This document shows, piece by piece, positions 35,539 through 43,651 of a stretch of DNA of 64,000 nt. The first letter of the stretch is position 1. The number at the start of each line of letters is the position of its first letter. A program made the translations under genes and the position numbers. This DNA is from Kolteria novifilia. GTDB lineage: Bacteria; Planctomycetota; Planctomycetia; Kolteriales; Kolteriaceae. Under the pieces are notes generated by a model, which saw only the letters and a list, made by a program, of their open reading frames with translations, searched no databases and was not told the DNA's origin. The DNA is taken from NCBI GenBank assembly GCA_007748055.1, contig CP036279.1, forward strand, positions 4,464,001-4,528,000, in the 5' to 3' direction.

Positions 35539-36762
35539 ATGATCATCGATTTGCGGCAGGGAGAGCAGCCGCTTCGCATCAGCGTGCCGGAAGAGAAACT
35601 CTTCGGCCACTTTCAAGGTCCATCGCAAACCAACGGCGACCTCTCGGAGAAGGTCCGTAAGGCGCTCGAGGAACCAATCAGCCTTCCGCCGGTCAACCGA
35701 GCCGTGACACCGAGCGATCACGTCGCGTTGATCGTCGCGAGTGACCTGCCCCAGCCCCGCGAGCTGGTCGGCCCGATCATCGACTCGTTGGTCGCCGCGG
35801 GGATCGAGCGGCCGAAAATCGCCATCGTCCACGAACCCCCGGAGAAGGCGACGTCCACGCGCCTCGTCGAGGAGCTACGTGGCGCTTTTGCCGAACTGAG
35901 CTTCATCGAACACGACCCGACAGATGATGACGCCCACGCGTACGTGGCCAGCACCGAGGAAGGCCGACGGATCTATCTCAACCGAACCGTCGCCGAAGCC
36001 GACTTCATGCTCGTCATCTCACGAACCGGTTTCGATCCACTCACGGGCACGATGGGGACATCGTCGCAACTCTTTCCGAGACTTTCCAACGCCGAGACGA
36101 TCGCCCGAGCGCGGATGCTCGCCGCACAGATGAGGCGATCGGAGATGCGCCTTCGCAAACGGCAGGAATCGGAGGAAGTCGCTTGGCTCGCGGGTCTGCT
36201 CTACGCCCTCCAGGTCGACACCGACTCCTCGGGGAAAATCTCCCACGTTTGGTTTGGCGAGTATCATGAGGTCCAGAAGTGTGCCGACCAAGCGACCTTC
36301 GACCATTGGATGATCGATCCGCCCGAGGCGACGTCCGACCTTGTCATCGCGACCACCTCGACGCCCGGCGCCGACTGGCTGGCGGCCAGCACCGCGCTGG
36401 AGACGGCAAGTCATGTCGCCTCGCGGGATGCGATCGTCCTCTTGATCACCGATCTCGATCAGCCCATCGGGCAAACGGGGGCATGGTTGCTCGACAACGA
36501 GAACCCCATGGACGCCATTGGCCGTGTCCGCCAACAAGACCTCGGCCAGGTCAGCGCCGATTCTCTTTCGACCGTCCAAACCGCCACCGCTCTCACCTCG
36601 GCGCGGCTCTACTTGATGTCCTCGCTCGACGAGGATCTGGTCGAATCGCTCGGCATGGTTCACGTGAGCAACGAACGAGAGGTCAATCGCTTGATCGAGC
36701 GTTCCCGGAGCTGCTACGTCATTGAGAACGCCGACCGAGCCCGGGTTACGCTGGGAAATTGA
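35539..36762 (+). CDS. LarA-like (DUF2088) nickel-pincer-family protein
   Basis: 407 residues resembling the lactate racemase catalytic subunit family. An N-terminal domain contains HVALIVASDLPQPRELVGPIIDSLVAAGI (LarA block DxxRPTP..) and EHDPTDDDAHAYV (Hx-DP block), followed by ADFMLVISRTGFDPLTGTMG; the C-terminal domain binds substrate. True LarA needs the nickel-pincer nucleotide made by LarB/C/E; none of these is in the window. The usual RPTP is QPRE here, so it may be a divergent racemase or epimerase. The start at 35539 is preceded by GGAAACT. It runs convergent to the next gene. Confidence 0.72.
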   Translation: MIIDLRQGEQPLRISVPEEKLFGHFQGPSQTNGDLSEKVRKALEEPISLPPVNRAVTPSDHVALIVASDLPQPRELVGPIIDSLVAAGIERPKIAIVHEPPEKATSTRLVEELRGAFAELSFIEHDPTDDDAHAYVASTEEGRRIYLNRTVAEADFMLVISRTGFDPLTGTMGTSSQLFPRLSNAETIARARMLAAQMRRSEMRLRKRQESEEVAWLAGLLYALQVDTDSSGKISHVWFGEYHEVQKCADQATFDHWMIDPPEATSDLVIATTSTPGADWLAASTALETASHVASRDAIVLLITDLDQPIGQTGAWLLDNENPMDAIGRVRQQDLGQVSADSLSTVQTATALTSARLYLMSSLDEDLVESLGMVHVSNEREVNRLIERSRSCYVIENADRARVTLGN

Positions 36763-36779
36763 TTCTCCCAACTGTCGAC

Positions 36780-37292
36780 TCACATGCCATCGGCGATCAC
36801 CGGGGGTTCGGCGACAAGCTTCAGTACTGCCAAGAGGTTGGAAACAACCTCGGCTTCCCTTCCCTCGGGAGCGGCTCGGCTGATCGCGACCTTGTTCGCG
36901 GCGAGCGTTTGGCGTACGCGATCGACGACACGGCCGAATTCGATCCGTAACGACTCCATCTCGGAAGCCAAGAGTCCACGAGAGATATTGACGGGACGGT
37001 CATCAATTCTCTCTCGGCGTAACTCGGTAAGCTGTCTCCCTTTCTCGGCGCGGTAGGAGAGCCCATGGCGATGAACCCGGCGCAGCTCTCCCCGAGCGTT
37101 GAATCCCAGCATATAGTCCTGGCCGAGGTAGATCGAAACCCCACCTCGACCGGTGATTCCGGCGAGACAAACCGGGTCGGCAGGGAGACTGCCTTGGTTG
37201 GTTGGGGGGGCTGGGATCCGGAATTCGACACGTTGGGAAAGGCCCCGAGCCTCGCGAAAAAGATCGTCGCGGTCCGCTTGCTGACGCGCCAC
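36780..37292 (-). CDS. Conserved-looking protein of unknown function, planctomycete type
   Basis: 170 residues with no membrane segment. The middle reads GGVSIYLGQDYMLGFNARGELRRVHRHGLSYRAEKGRQLTELRRER, a compact beta pattern that I have the impression of from planctomycete hypothetical proteins; I know no function. The second half is helical (LLASEMESLRIEFGRVVDRVRQTL). The GTG start at 37292 has AAGGAG at 6 bases, which favours it over the longer frame to 37445. It is divergent from the ECF sigma gene at 37386, so they may share control region. Confidence 0.65.
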   Translation of the reverse strand: MARQQADRDDLFREARGLSQRVEFRIPAPPTNQGSLPADPVCLAGITGRGGVSIYLGQDYMLGFNARGELRRVHRHGLSYRAEKGRQLTELRRERIDDRPVNISRGLLASEMESLRIEFGRVVDRVRQTLAANKVAISRAAPEGREAEVVSNLLAVLKLVAEPPVIADGM

Positions 37293-37385
37293 GGGACGCT
37301 CCTTTCCAATCTTTGACCTTTGAAGCCGAATGACATTGCGTGATAATGGGGCACGCGGCAAAACCTCACGAGCCGGACGATCATC

Positions 37386-38039
37386 ATGGTGAACAGCAAG
37401 TCGATCAGATGCGTAAAAGCAGATGACGGGACAACTCCGCGACAAGCCGCGACCGATGAAGGGCTCATGGAGTCCTATGTCGGTGGCGACGAGTCCTGTT
37501 TAACGGAGCTCATTCAACGCTACGAGAGCGAGCTGTTTCGCTATCTGCACCGGATGTTGGGAGAGCCGAATCTCGCCGAGGATGTCTTTCAGAATACCTT
37601 CTTGCAGGTCCATCTGAAGCGGCATCTTTATGAACCGGGACGGCCCTTTCGCCCATGGCTCTACACCATCGCGACGCACCAAGCCATCGACTTGATTCGT
37701 CGCAACAAACGCCACCGGCGCCCAAGTCTGGATCAGGAATTCGAGCGACAGGGTCGTGACGCGGAGAATTCGATGCTCCAGGGGTTGCCCGACGAAGCGC
37801 CGGAGCCGGAAGCTCGAGCGTTGCGTCGCGAACGGCGCCACTTGGTCAGGAAAGCGGTCGACCGACTCTCCTCGCACCTGCGGCAGGTGGTCGTGCTGGC
37901 TTACTATCAAGGCTTGAAGTACAAGGAAGTCTCGGACATTCTCGGCATTCCGGTTGGGACCGTGAAATCGCGACTTCATACCGCGATCTCGCGACTCGGC
38001 ACGGAATGGACCAACATGGGACTGGATCGTGACACGTGA
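37386..38039 (+). CDS. ECF RNA polymerase sigma factor
   Basis: 217 residues. Sigma region 2 is CLTELIQRYESELFRYLHRMLGEPNLAEDVFQNTFLQVH, with region 2.4 YTIATHQAIDLIRRNKRHRR, and region 4 is LSSHLRQVVVLAYYQGLKYKEVSDILGIPVGTVKSRLHTAISRL. An N-terminal extension of ~30 residues and an acidic linker are additional. It overlaps the next gene (start GTG 38029, stop 38039) so the two are coupled; the downstream protein, with an anti-sigma-like N-terminus and a membrane anchor, is the likely regulator. The upstream minus gene starts 93 bases away. Confidence 0.9.
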   Translation: MVNSKSIRCVKADDGTTPRQAATDEGLMESYVGGDESCLTELIQRYESELFRYLHRMLGEPNLAEDVFQNTFLQVHLKRHLYEPGRPFRPWLYTIATHQAIDLIRRNKRHRRPSLDQEFERQGRDAENSMLQGLPDEAPEPEARALRRERRHLVRKAVDRLSSHLRQVVVLAYYQGLKYKEVSDILGIPVGTVKSRLHTAISRLGTEWTNMGLDRDT

Positions 38040-38988
38040 GTCCGACGACCTTGATCTAATCGGCTACCTACTCAACAGCCTCGAACCCGACGAAGAGCAA
38101 GCGATCGAAGAACAACTCGAGCGCGACCCCGCCCTTCGCGAGCGTCTCGAGGAAGTTCGTGCCCTCATCGCTCCCCTTTCCGAGGATGATCTCGGCGTCG
38201 ACGTCCCCTCCGGCCTGGGAGAGCGTACGCTCGAACGGATCGGCGATCACCGACTGGGCACAATGACGGAGGCATCCGACGCCAGTTCCGGTCCCCGTTT
38301 CCTCGACGTCCTGATCGCCGCCAGCGTCCTCGCTTGTCTCTCGACCCTCGCCCTCCCCGCGATCGGGGAACTTCGCCGGGAACACGCGCGACTTTTTTGC
38401 GCCAACAAGCTGCGTCAACTCGGCACCGCCTTTGGTGTCTACGCCGACCAGGAATCCGAACGGCTTCCCTTCATCGCGACCGGCGGCCCGTTCAACAACG
38501 CGGGATGTTTCGCGGTCCAACTCAAGGAGCGTCACCTACTTTCGAGCGATGCCGTCCTCCTGTGCCCCTCGGCCAACAACGGCGTCGTTCACGTTCCGAC
38601 GTTCAACGAGTTTCTCGAAGCGACCGATCGGCTCGCCTACGTCGATCATCTGCGGCGACAGATGGGAGGGTCCTACGGCTACTCGCTCGGCCACATGAAT
38701 CGCGGCCATCACGCCGGGGCACCGCTGCGTCAGAGTGCCCGTCCCGTCCTTAGCGATCGGCCGCCGCGAACCGGCGATCCGCTCTTCGTCAACAGTCCCA
38801 ATCACGAAGACGCCGGCCAGAACGTCCTCTTCGCTAACGGCTGCGTTCGCTGGTTGCCGAGCCGAACCTACGGCTGTGACGAGGATCTCTTCGTCAACGA
38901 TACCGATCTAATCGCCTCGGGCGTCAACTCCGACGACACCGTCATCGGCACCAGTGAGTCGACCCCCTTCCCCCCCGACGACTTCTAG
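38029..38988 (+). CDS. Anti-sigma-like domain fused to a pseudopilin-like periplasmic domain
   Basis: 319 residues. Residues 1-75 (LIGYLLNSLEPDEEQAIEEQLERDPALRERLEEVRALI) resemble the N-terminal helical hook of anti-sigma factors, although the zinc-binding Cys/His are absent. A single membrane helix follows (LDVLIAASVLACLSTLALPAI). The C-terminal ~200 residues have the DUF1559/type II pseudopilin plan: CANKLRQLGTAFGVYADQ, LLCPSAN, and VLFANGCVRWLPS. It begins at GTG 38029, overlapping the sigma gene, so its target is presumably that sigma factor. The stop TAG lies in CTAG 38985-38988, the left border of R2. Confidence 0.75.
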   Translation: MTRESDDLDLIGYLLNSLEPDEEQAIEEQLERDPALRERLEEVRALIAPLSEDDLGVDVPSGLGERTLERIGDHRLGTMTEASDASSGPRFLDVLIAASVLACLSTLALPAIGELRREHARLFCANKLRQLGTAFGVYADQESERLPFIATGGPFNNAGCFAVQLKERHLLSSDAVLLCPSANNGVVHVPTFNEFLEATDRLAYVDHLRRQMGGSYGYSLGHMNRGHHAGAPLRQSARPVLSDRPPRTGDPLFVNSPNHEDAGQNVLFANGCVRWLPSRTYGCDEDLFVNDTDLIASGVNSDDTVIGTSESTPFPPDDF

Positions 38989-39150
38989 GCTTCATCTCAA
39001 AAGTAGGTCGTCGGCCCGAGACACAGCCAATCGGTGCGGGTCGAGGAGGGCGAAGCAGGCGAATCGGCTGGATTCCTCAATGCAGTCCGACAAAGTCCCG
39101 TGCCGATGCAGCGAGTCGAAGCCAGAGCCGAGTCTTGAGACGGAGCCTAG
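38985..39150 (+). repeat. R2 element, copy 1 (MITE-like, CTAG-bounded)
   Basis: 166 bp bounded by CTAG (38985-38988, 39147-39150). Ends: GGCTTCATCTCAAAAG inward from the left and GGCTCCGTCTCAAGAC inward from the right. A second copy in the same orientation is at 48759-48924. It begins on the TAG stop of the anti-sigma gene and ends on the CTAG that is also the left border of the IS630 element. Confidence 0.85.
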
Positions 39151-39237
39151 TGGTTCATCTATCCTAGGATTTCGGGTTGGTTGATTGCTTCTGTTCGAGG
39201 AAACTTGCTGCTTCCTGGAAAGCACGGAGGTTTCCCA

Positions 39238-39681
39238 ATGAACAAGAAGTACATCGTTCGCCTCACGGAAGAGGAACGCGCAACTTGTCACGCGGTCATC
39301 AAGAAGCTCAAAGGCTCCTCCCAGAAGGTTCGACGGGCACAAATGCTCTTGAAGACAGACGCCAACGGTCCGGCGTGGACGGATGAGAGAATTGCCGAGG
39401 CTTTTGGTTGTCGTGTCCAGACCGTTGAGAATCTACGCAAACGCCTAGTCACCGAGAGTTTTGCGTTGGCATTGGATGGAATGAGACGCGAGAAGCCACC
39501 GACTCCGCCGAAGCTCGACGGGCAGGCCGAAGCAAGACTAATCGCCATGCGTCTGGGAGAGCCGCCCAAGGGATACGGCAAGTGGACGCTGCAACTGCTT
39601 GCCGATCAATTGGTTAAACTAGAGGTAGTGGAATCCATTTGTCCCGAGACCGTTCGCAAGACGCTAAAAAAAATCGCATGA
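39238..39681 (+). CDS. IS630 transposase, N-terminal helix-turn-helix frame (OrfA)
   Basis: 147 residues. LTEEERATCHAVIKKLKGSSQKVRRAQMLLKTDA opens the DNA-binding region, with helix-turn-helix segments around RIAEAFGCRVQTVENLRKRLV and a second around ADQLVKLEVVESICPETVRKTLKK. It ends at a run of eight A (39666-39673). ATG 39238 has ACGGAGG at 7 bases. Related transposases are one continuous protein of ~360 residues in which ETVRKTLKKN runs into the catalytic part, so this frame is the first half of the enzyme. Confidence 0.85.
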   Translation: MNKKYIVRLTEEERATCHAVIKKLKGSSQKVRRAQMLLKTDANGPAWTDERIAEAFGCRVQTVENLRKRLVTESFALALDGMRREKPPTPPKLDGQAEARLIAMRLGEPPKGYGKWTLQLLADQLVKLEVVESICPETVRKTLKKIA

Positions 39682-40376
39682 CCAAGCGTATGATCGACTA
39701 TTGGGTGATCCCCCCCGAGAACGACGCTGAGTTCGTCGCTTGCATGGAGGAAGTCCTCGAAACCTATGAAAGACCCTACGATGCAGACCATCCGGTCATT
39801 TGCATGGACGAGCAACCGGTCCAGCTGATCAAAGAAACAAGGCAGCCGATTGAAGCTGCCAAGGACCATCCCAAGCGAGTCGATTACGAGTATGAACGAA
39901 ACGGAACGGCGAGCATCTTCATGTTCAGCGAGCCGCTTTCAGGTTTTCGCCAAGCGACGGCCAGGTCGCAACGCACCAAGGTTGATTGGGCGCAAGAGGT
40001 CGCGCAACTGCTCGACACTCGCTACGCCGATTGCCAGCAAGTGACGCTGGTTCTCGACAACCTAAACACCCACACCAAGGGAGCGTTCTACGAGTTGTTT
40101 GAGCCTGCCGTGGCACGTGCCTATGTCAAGCGAATCACGTTCGTCTACACTCCGAAGCATGGGAGCTGGCTAAACGTCGCCGAATGCGAACTGAGCGCGA
40201 TGACACGACAGTGTCTGACCGGTCGACGCGTCGGCGAACTCGACGAATTACGAGACGAAATCGGGGCTTGGTCCGATCAGACCAACCAGAAGCAGCGCGG
40301 CGTCGACTGGCAACTACAAATCGACGAAGCACGCACCAAACTGGCCCGACTCTACCCAAAAATTAAGAATGGATGA
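39639..40376 (+). CDS. IS630 transposase, DDE catalytic frame (OrfB)
   Basis: Up to 245 residues as an open frame; the part after 39664 belongs to the transposase. Catalytic acids: Asp in VICMDEQPVQ, Asp in TLVLDNLNTH, Glu in HGSWLNVAECELS. The C-terminus VDWQLQIDEARTKLARLYP is the usual family end. It joins OrfA by a -1 shift at the eight-A run (39666-39673): both frames read LKK there and the fused protein continues KKNRMTKRM. This is either programmed frameshifting or a one-base indel; all three acids are intact, so the fused enzyme should be active. Confidence 0.85.
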   Translation: MSRDRSQDAKKNRMTKRMIDYWVIPPENDAEFVACMEEVLETYERPYDADHPVICMDEQPVQLIKETRQPIEAAKDHPKRVDYEYERNGTASIFMFSEPLSGFRQATARSQRTKVDWAQEVAQLLDTRYADCQQVTLVLDNLNTHTKGAFYELFEPAVARAYVKRITFVYTPKHGSWLNVAECELSAMTRQCLTGRRVGELDELRDEIGAWSDQTNQKQRGVDWQLQIDEARTKLARLYPKIKNG

Positions 40377-40380
40377 TGCA

Positions 40381-40547
40381 CTAGCAGCCCGTTGATCTAT
40401 TCGCCGCGGGCTGTGAACGGCCCTTTTGAACAATCTCCGCGTCGACGAAACTCGACGAATCTACGGATTCGCCTGCGTTTCTTCTCCTTGATCTTGGTCA
40501 ACATCGCTCATTCTCGCCTTGGCCCGCTTCAATCAACGGACAGCGAG
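40381..40547 (-). repeat. R1 element, copy C
   Basis: 167 bp, inverted relative to copy A. It shares CTAG 40381-40384 with the right end of IS630. The other border reads CTCG on this strand in place of CTAG, so it has mutated. It keeps the same 35-codon frame as copy A (minus strand 40504-40397). The remaining sequence to 40727 has no feature I can support beyond the leader of the DUF1080 gene. Confidence 0.82.
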
Positions 40548-40727
40548 TCCCTCGGCGTCTTCAACGTCCAGAGCGAACACCCGGCTCGCCAAGTCGGCAC
40601 GGGCGCGCAATTCGCGACTACTCGTGGAAGATGGCCTCCCAAAGCGTTACCATCGGTGCCGAACTGATCGAGAACCGATCACGTTTCGCGAGTGCCGCGC
40701 TCTTCCACACGAAAGATTGAGGACACC

Positions 40728-41465
40728 ATGAGATGGTTTGTCGCTTCCCTGGTTGTTGGGCTCCTTGGAACGGGAGTCGCTCTCGCCGACGACTTCACGC
40801 CGATCTTCAACGGCAAGTCGCTGGAGGGTTGGAAGGGGGATCCGAAGATCTGGCGCGTCGATGACGGTGTCATCGTCGGCGAGACCAAGGACGTTCAACC
40901 GCTTCCCTACAACAAGTTCCTCATCTATGAGGGATCGCGTCCGAAAAACTTCGAGTTGCGGCTGAAAGCCAAACTCACGGGGAAGAACAACTCCGGGATT
41001 CAGTACCGCGCGACGCCGTTGACCGACGTCGGGGACGATGTCGTCAAGGGCTACCAGATGGACATGCACCCCAACCCGAACTACCTCGGCATGCTCTACG
41101 ACGAGCGAGGCCGGGGCATCGTCGCCCAACACGGCCAAAAGGTCGTCATCGCCAAGGACGGCAAGCGCTGGCTCGCTGGTTCGACGGGCCCCGTGCAAGA
41201 GGTCGATCCGAGCGAGTGGAACGAGTACACGATCATCGCGAATGGGAATCGACTCATTCACAAGATCAACGGGAAGACATCCGCCGAGATCATCGATCAC
41301 CAGGAGGCCGAACGCGAACTCGAGGGGGTGATCGCCTTTCAAGTCCACCGCGGCCCGGTGATGACGATCGAGATCAAGGACGTCGAGCTCAAGGAGCTAC
41401 CCGACGGCGGACTGGTCTCCCCTGACGAAACTCCTGTTCCCGAAGGTGCCAAGCGACTGAAGTAA
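40728..41465 (+). CDS. Secreted DUF1080 (3-keto-disaccharide hydrolase-like) protein
   Basis: 245 residues. Signal peptide RWFVASLVVGLLGTGVALA is followed directly by DDFTPIFNGKSLEGWKG, the DUF1080 entry, with a concanavalin-like beta sandwich (NFELRLKAKLTGKNNSGIQYR, GVIAFQVHRGPVMTIEIKDVELKEL). Proteins of this domain act on sugar polymers or 3-keto sugars outside the inner membrane and are abundant in Planctomycetota. ATG 40728 has GAGG upstream. It precedes a BNR-repeat secreted protein after 57 bases and may be co-transcribed with it. Confidence 0.88.
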   Translation: MRWFVASLVVGLLGTGVALADDFTPIFNGKSLEGWKGDPKIWRVDDGVIVGETKDVQPLPYNKFLIYEGSRPKNFELRLKAKLTGKNNSGIQYRATPLTDVGDDVVKGYQMDMHPNPNYLGMLYDERGRGIVAQHGQKVVIAKDGKRWLAGSTGPVQEVDPSEWNEYTIIANGNRLIHKINGKTSAEIIDHQEAERELEGVIAFQVHRGPVMTIEIKDVELKELPDGGLVSPDETPVPEGAKRLK

Positions 41466-41522
41466 GCATTCAGGCCACGCGTCCCCGACTGACCAACAGC
41501 GAGCACGGAGGTTATTTTGACG

Positions 41523-42788
41523 ATGAAGAACGTGGCGAGATCGGCGCTGGCGCTATTGATCACGATGTTGGGAACCTTCCCACTGATAGCGGACGACTCC
41601 GAGACAAACCGTTTCACGACGATGCCCCCGAAAGAGATCCGTGACTTCGAGATCGAGGTGATGGAGAAGATCGCCGACCTCGCCCTCATCCCGCCAGAGC
41701 CCAACACCTCCCCGCTGCCGAAGTACGACTACGACCAGCTCGACTACGGCATGACGATCGGGATCGCGCGAACGCCCGGCGGCCGACTCTGGGCCTGTTG
41801 GGTCGCCGGCGGCGATAGCCCGGCCGCGTACTTTGTCCTCGCCACGAGCGACGACAACGGCGAGACCTGGTCAAAACCCCGACTCGTGCTCGACTCCCAC
41901 TCGAAGAAACTGCCGCGTCCACGAAGCATTCTCGTGGGGAACCTCTGGACCGACCCCGAAGGTCGGCTGTGGCTCTTCTTCGATCAGTCGATGGACATGT
42001 TTGATGGCCGCGCGGGCGTCTGGGCCACCGTCTGCTCCAATCCCGACAGCGACACGCCGACATGGTCCCGACCACGGCGTCTTTGGCATGGCGTGACCCT
42101 CAACAAGCCAACCATCTTGTCCTCGGGCGAGTGGATGTTGCCGATCTCGCTCGACCAGCGCGGCGGCTTCGGCCCCTTCAAAGGTTGCTTCTCGAAACTC
42201 GATCCGCACCGTGGAGCGAATGTCTTCGTCTCCGGTGACAAGGGCGATACCTGGCAGCGCCGGGGCAAGGCGACCTTTCCCAACCCCGACTGGCACGAGC
42301 ACATGGTCGTTGAGCGAAACGATGGATCGCTCTGGATGCTCGCCCGAACTCGAAAGGGGATCATGGAAAGCACCTCGACCGATGGAGGTCAATCGTGGAC
42401 GACGCCCGTCGCGTCGAGGATCAAGCATCCCAACGCCCGCTTTCACATCCGACGGCTGCGGTCGGGACGTCTGCTACTCATCAAGCACGGCGACAAGATC
42501 GACTCGCACCAGGGCCGCGTCAAGCTCAGCGCGTGGTTGTCCGACGACGACGGCAAATCGTGGAAGGGTGGACTCGTGCTCGACGAGCGAAAAGGGATCA
42601 GCTATCCCGATGGTTTTCAGGCGGAAGATGGGACGATTTACATCTCCTATGACCGCAATCGCGCCACCGATGGCGAGATCCTACTCGCTCGCTTCACCGA
42701 GGATGATGTCCTCGCGGGCAAACTCGTCGCTCCCAACTCGAAACGGAAGCTGCTCATCAGTCGCCCCCTCGCCAAACGATCGAAGTAG
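41523..42788 (+). CDS. Secreted BNR-repeat (sialidase-like) protein
   Basis: 421 residues with signal peptide (ARSALALLITMLGTFPLIA). Asp-box motifs S-x-D-x-G-x-T-W recur: ATSDDNGETWSKP, VSGDKGDTWQRR, STDGGQSWTTP and SDDDGKSWKGG, so it is a six-bladed propeller of the sialidase clan. The pattern (RTPGGRLWACW, GSLWMLARTRKGIMES, YPDGFQAEDGTIYISYD) fits exo-alpha-sialidase-like hydrolases, but substrate specificity is not evident. ATG 41523; a TTG at 41517 is closer to GGAGG. Follows the DUF1080 gene. Confidence 0.85.
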   Translation: MKNVARSALALLITMLGTFPLIADDSETNRFTTMPPKEIRDFEIEVMEKIADLALIPPEPNTSPLPKYDYDQLDYGMTIGIARTPGGRLWACWVAGGDSPAAYFVLATSDDNGETWSKPRLVLDSHSKKLPRPRSILVGNLWTDPEGRLWLFFDQSMDMFDGRAGVWATVCSNPDSDTPTWSRPRRLWHGVTLNKPTILSSGEWMLPISLDQRGGFGPFKGCFSKLDPHRGANVFVSGDKGDTWQRRGKATFPNPDWHEHMVVERNDGSLWMLARTRKGIMESTSTDGGQSWTTPVASRIKHPNARFHIRRLRSGRLLLIKHGDKIDSHQGRVKLSAWLSDDDGKSWKGGLVLDERKGISYPDGFQAEDGTIYISYDRNRATDGEILLARFTEDDVLAGKLVAPNSKRKLLISRPLAKRSK

Positions 42789-42823
42789 CCACGCGAACAA
42801 GCGGCGATTGTTTCAACGACACG

Positions 42824-43516
42824 CTAGACGAGGGCGGGATCCTTGAGTCCCGCTTCCGCGAAACCCTTGGCGCGCAGTTGGCAGGAGTCGCAAGCGCCGC
42901 ACGGCATGTGGTCGCTTCCCGGATCGTAGCAACTGAGCGTCGCTCCGTAGTCGACCCCCAACGAGTGACCGCGGCGGATGATCTCCGCTTTGGTCAACCT
43001 GACCAGCGGCGTGTGGATCGTGACCGGACAGGTGCCCTCGACGGCAGCCTTGGTCGCGAGATTGGCCATCCGCTCGAACGCCTCGACGTACTCGGGTCGA
43101 CAGTCGGGATAGCCGCTGTAGTCGACCGCGTTGACGCCGATGAAGATGTCGCCGGTCCCCAGTACCTCGGACCACGCTAGCGCGTAGGAGAGAAAGATCG
43201 TGTTCCGCGCGGGGACGTACGTCAGCGGGATGCCGCCCGACATCTCCTCGTCGCTGCGCCCCTTTGGAACGGCTAAGTCGTCCGTCAGCGAGGAACCGCC
43301 AAACGCCCCCAAGTCGATGTCCACGACTCGGTGCTCCTCAACTCCCGCGTTCCTGGCGACCCGCTGGGCCGAGGCGATCTCGATCGCGTGGCGTTGACCG
43401 TAGCGAAAGCTGAGCGCGAAGGGACGAAAGCCTTGTTCTTGGGCAATCGCGAGCGCCGTTGCCGAATCCAATCCGCCACTGAGCAGGACGACCGCCTTCT
43501 TTTGCTGTTCGCTCAT
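42824..43516 (-). CDS. queC: 7-cyano-7-deazaguanine synthase
   Basis: 230 residues. QueC converts 7-carboxy-7-deazaguanine to preQ0 with ATP and ammonia in the queuosine pathway. The PP-loop [14 protein letters not shown], the YGQRHAIEI motif, [14 protein letters not shown], and the zinc cysteines [19 protein letters not shown] are all present. ATG 43516 has GAGG at 9 bases. It is the last of three minus-strand genes with the cysteine desulfurase and a TauE/SafE protein; queD and queE are not in the window. Confidence 0.95.
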   Translation of the reverse strand: MSEQQKKAVVLLSGGLDSATALAIAQEQGFRPFALSFRYGQRHAIEIASAQRVARNAGVEEHRVVDIDLGAFGGSSLTDDLAVPKGRSDEEMSGGIPLTYVPARNTIFLSYALAWSEVLGTGDIFIGVNAVDYSGYPDCRPEYVEAFERMANLATKAAVEGTCPVTIHTPLVRLTKAEIIRRGHSLGVDYGATLSCYDPGSDHMPCGACDSCQLRAKGFAEAGLKDPALV

Positions 43517-43651
43517 CGGGAGAACCTCGGGTCAACGGCGCGTAGCGCGACTCCCTTACGCTCCGCCGTGCGACCAAACGAACAGTTCGCGTCGCGTGGG
43601 CGTCGCAAGGGACAACGGCCAATATTGTACGAGTTGTCGATGGGGGAGAGT

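Larger units (their letters stand above)
39147..40384 (+). mobile_element. IS630-type insertion sequence
   Basis: 1238 bp bounded by CTAG at both ends (39147-39150, 40381-40384). Imperfect inverted ends: GTGGTTCATCTATCCTAGG inward from the left and GTGCATCATCCATTCTTAA inward from the right, continuing less well to ~33 bases. It encodes the two-frame transposase described below. IS630 elements target TA in CTAG, which these borders fit. Both borders are shared with neighbouring R2 and R1 elements. Confidence 0.85.
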
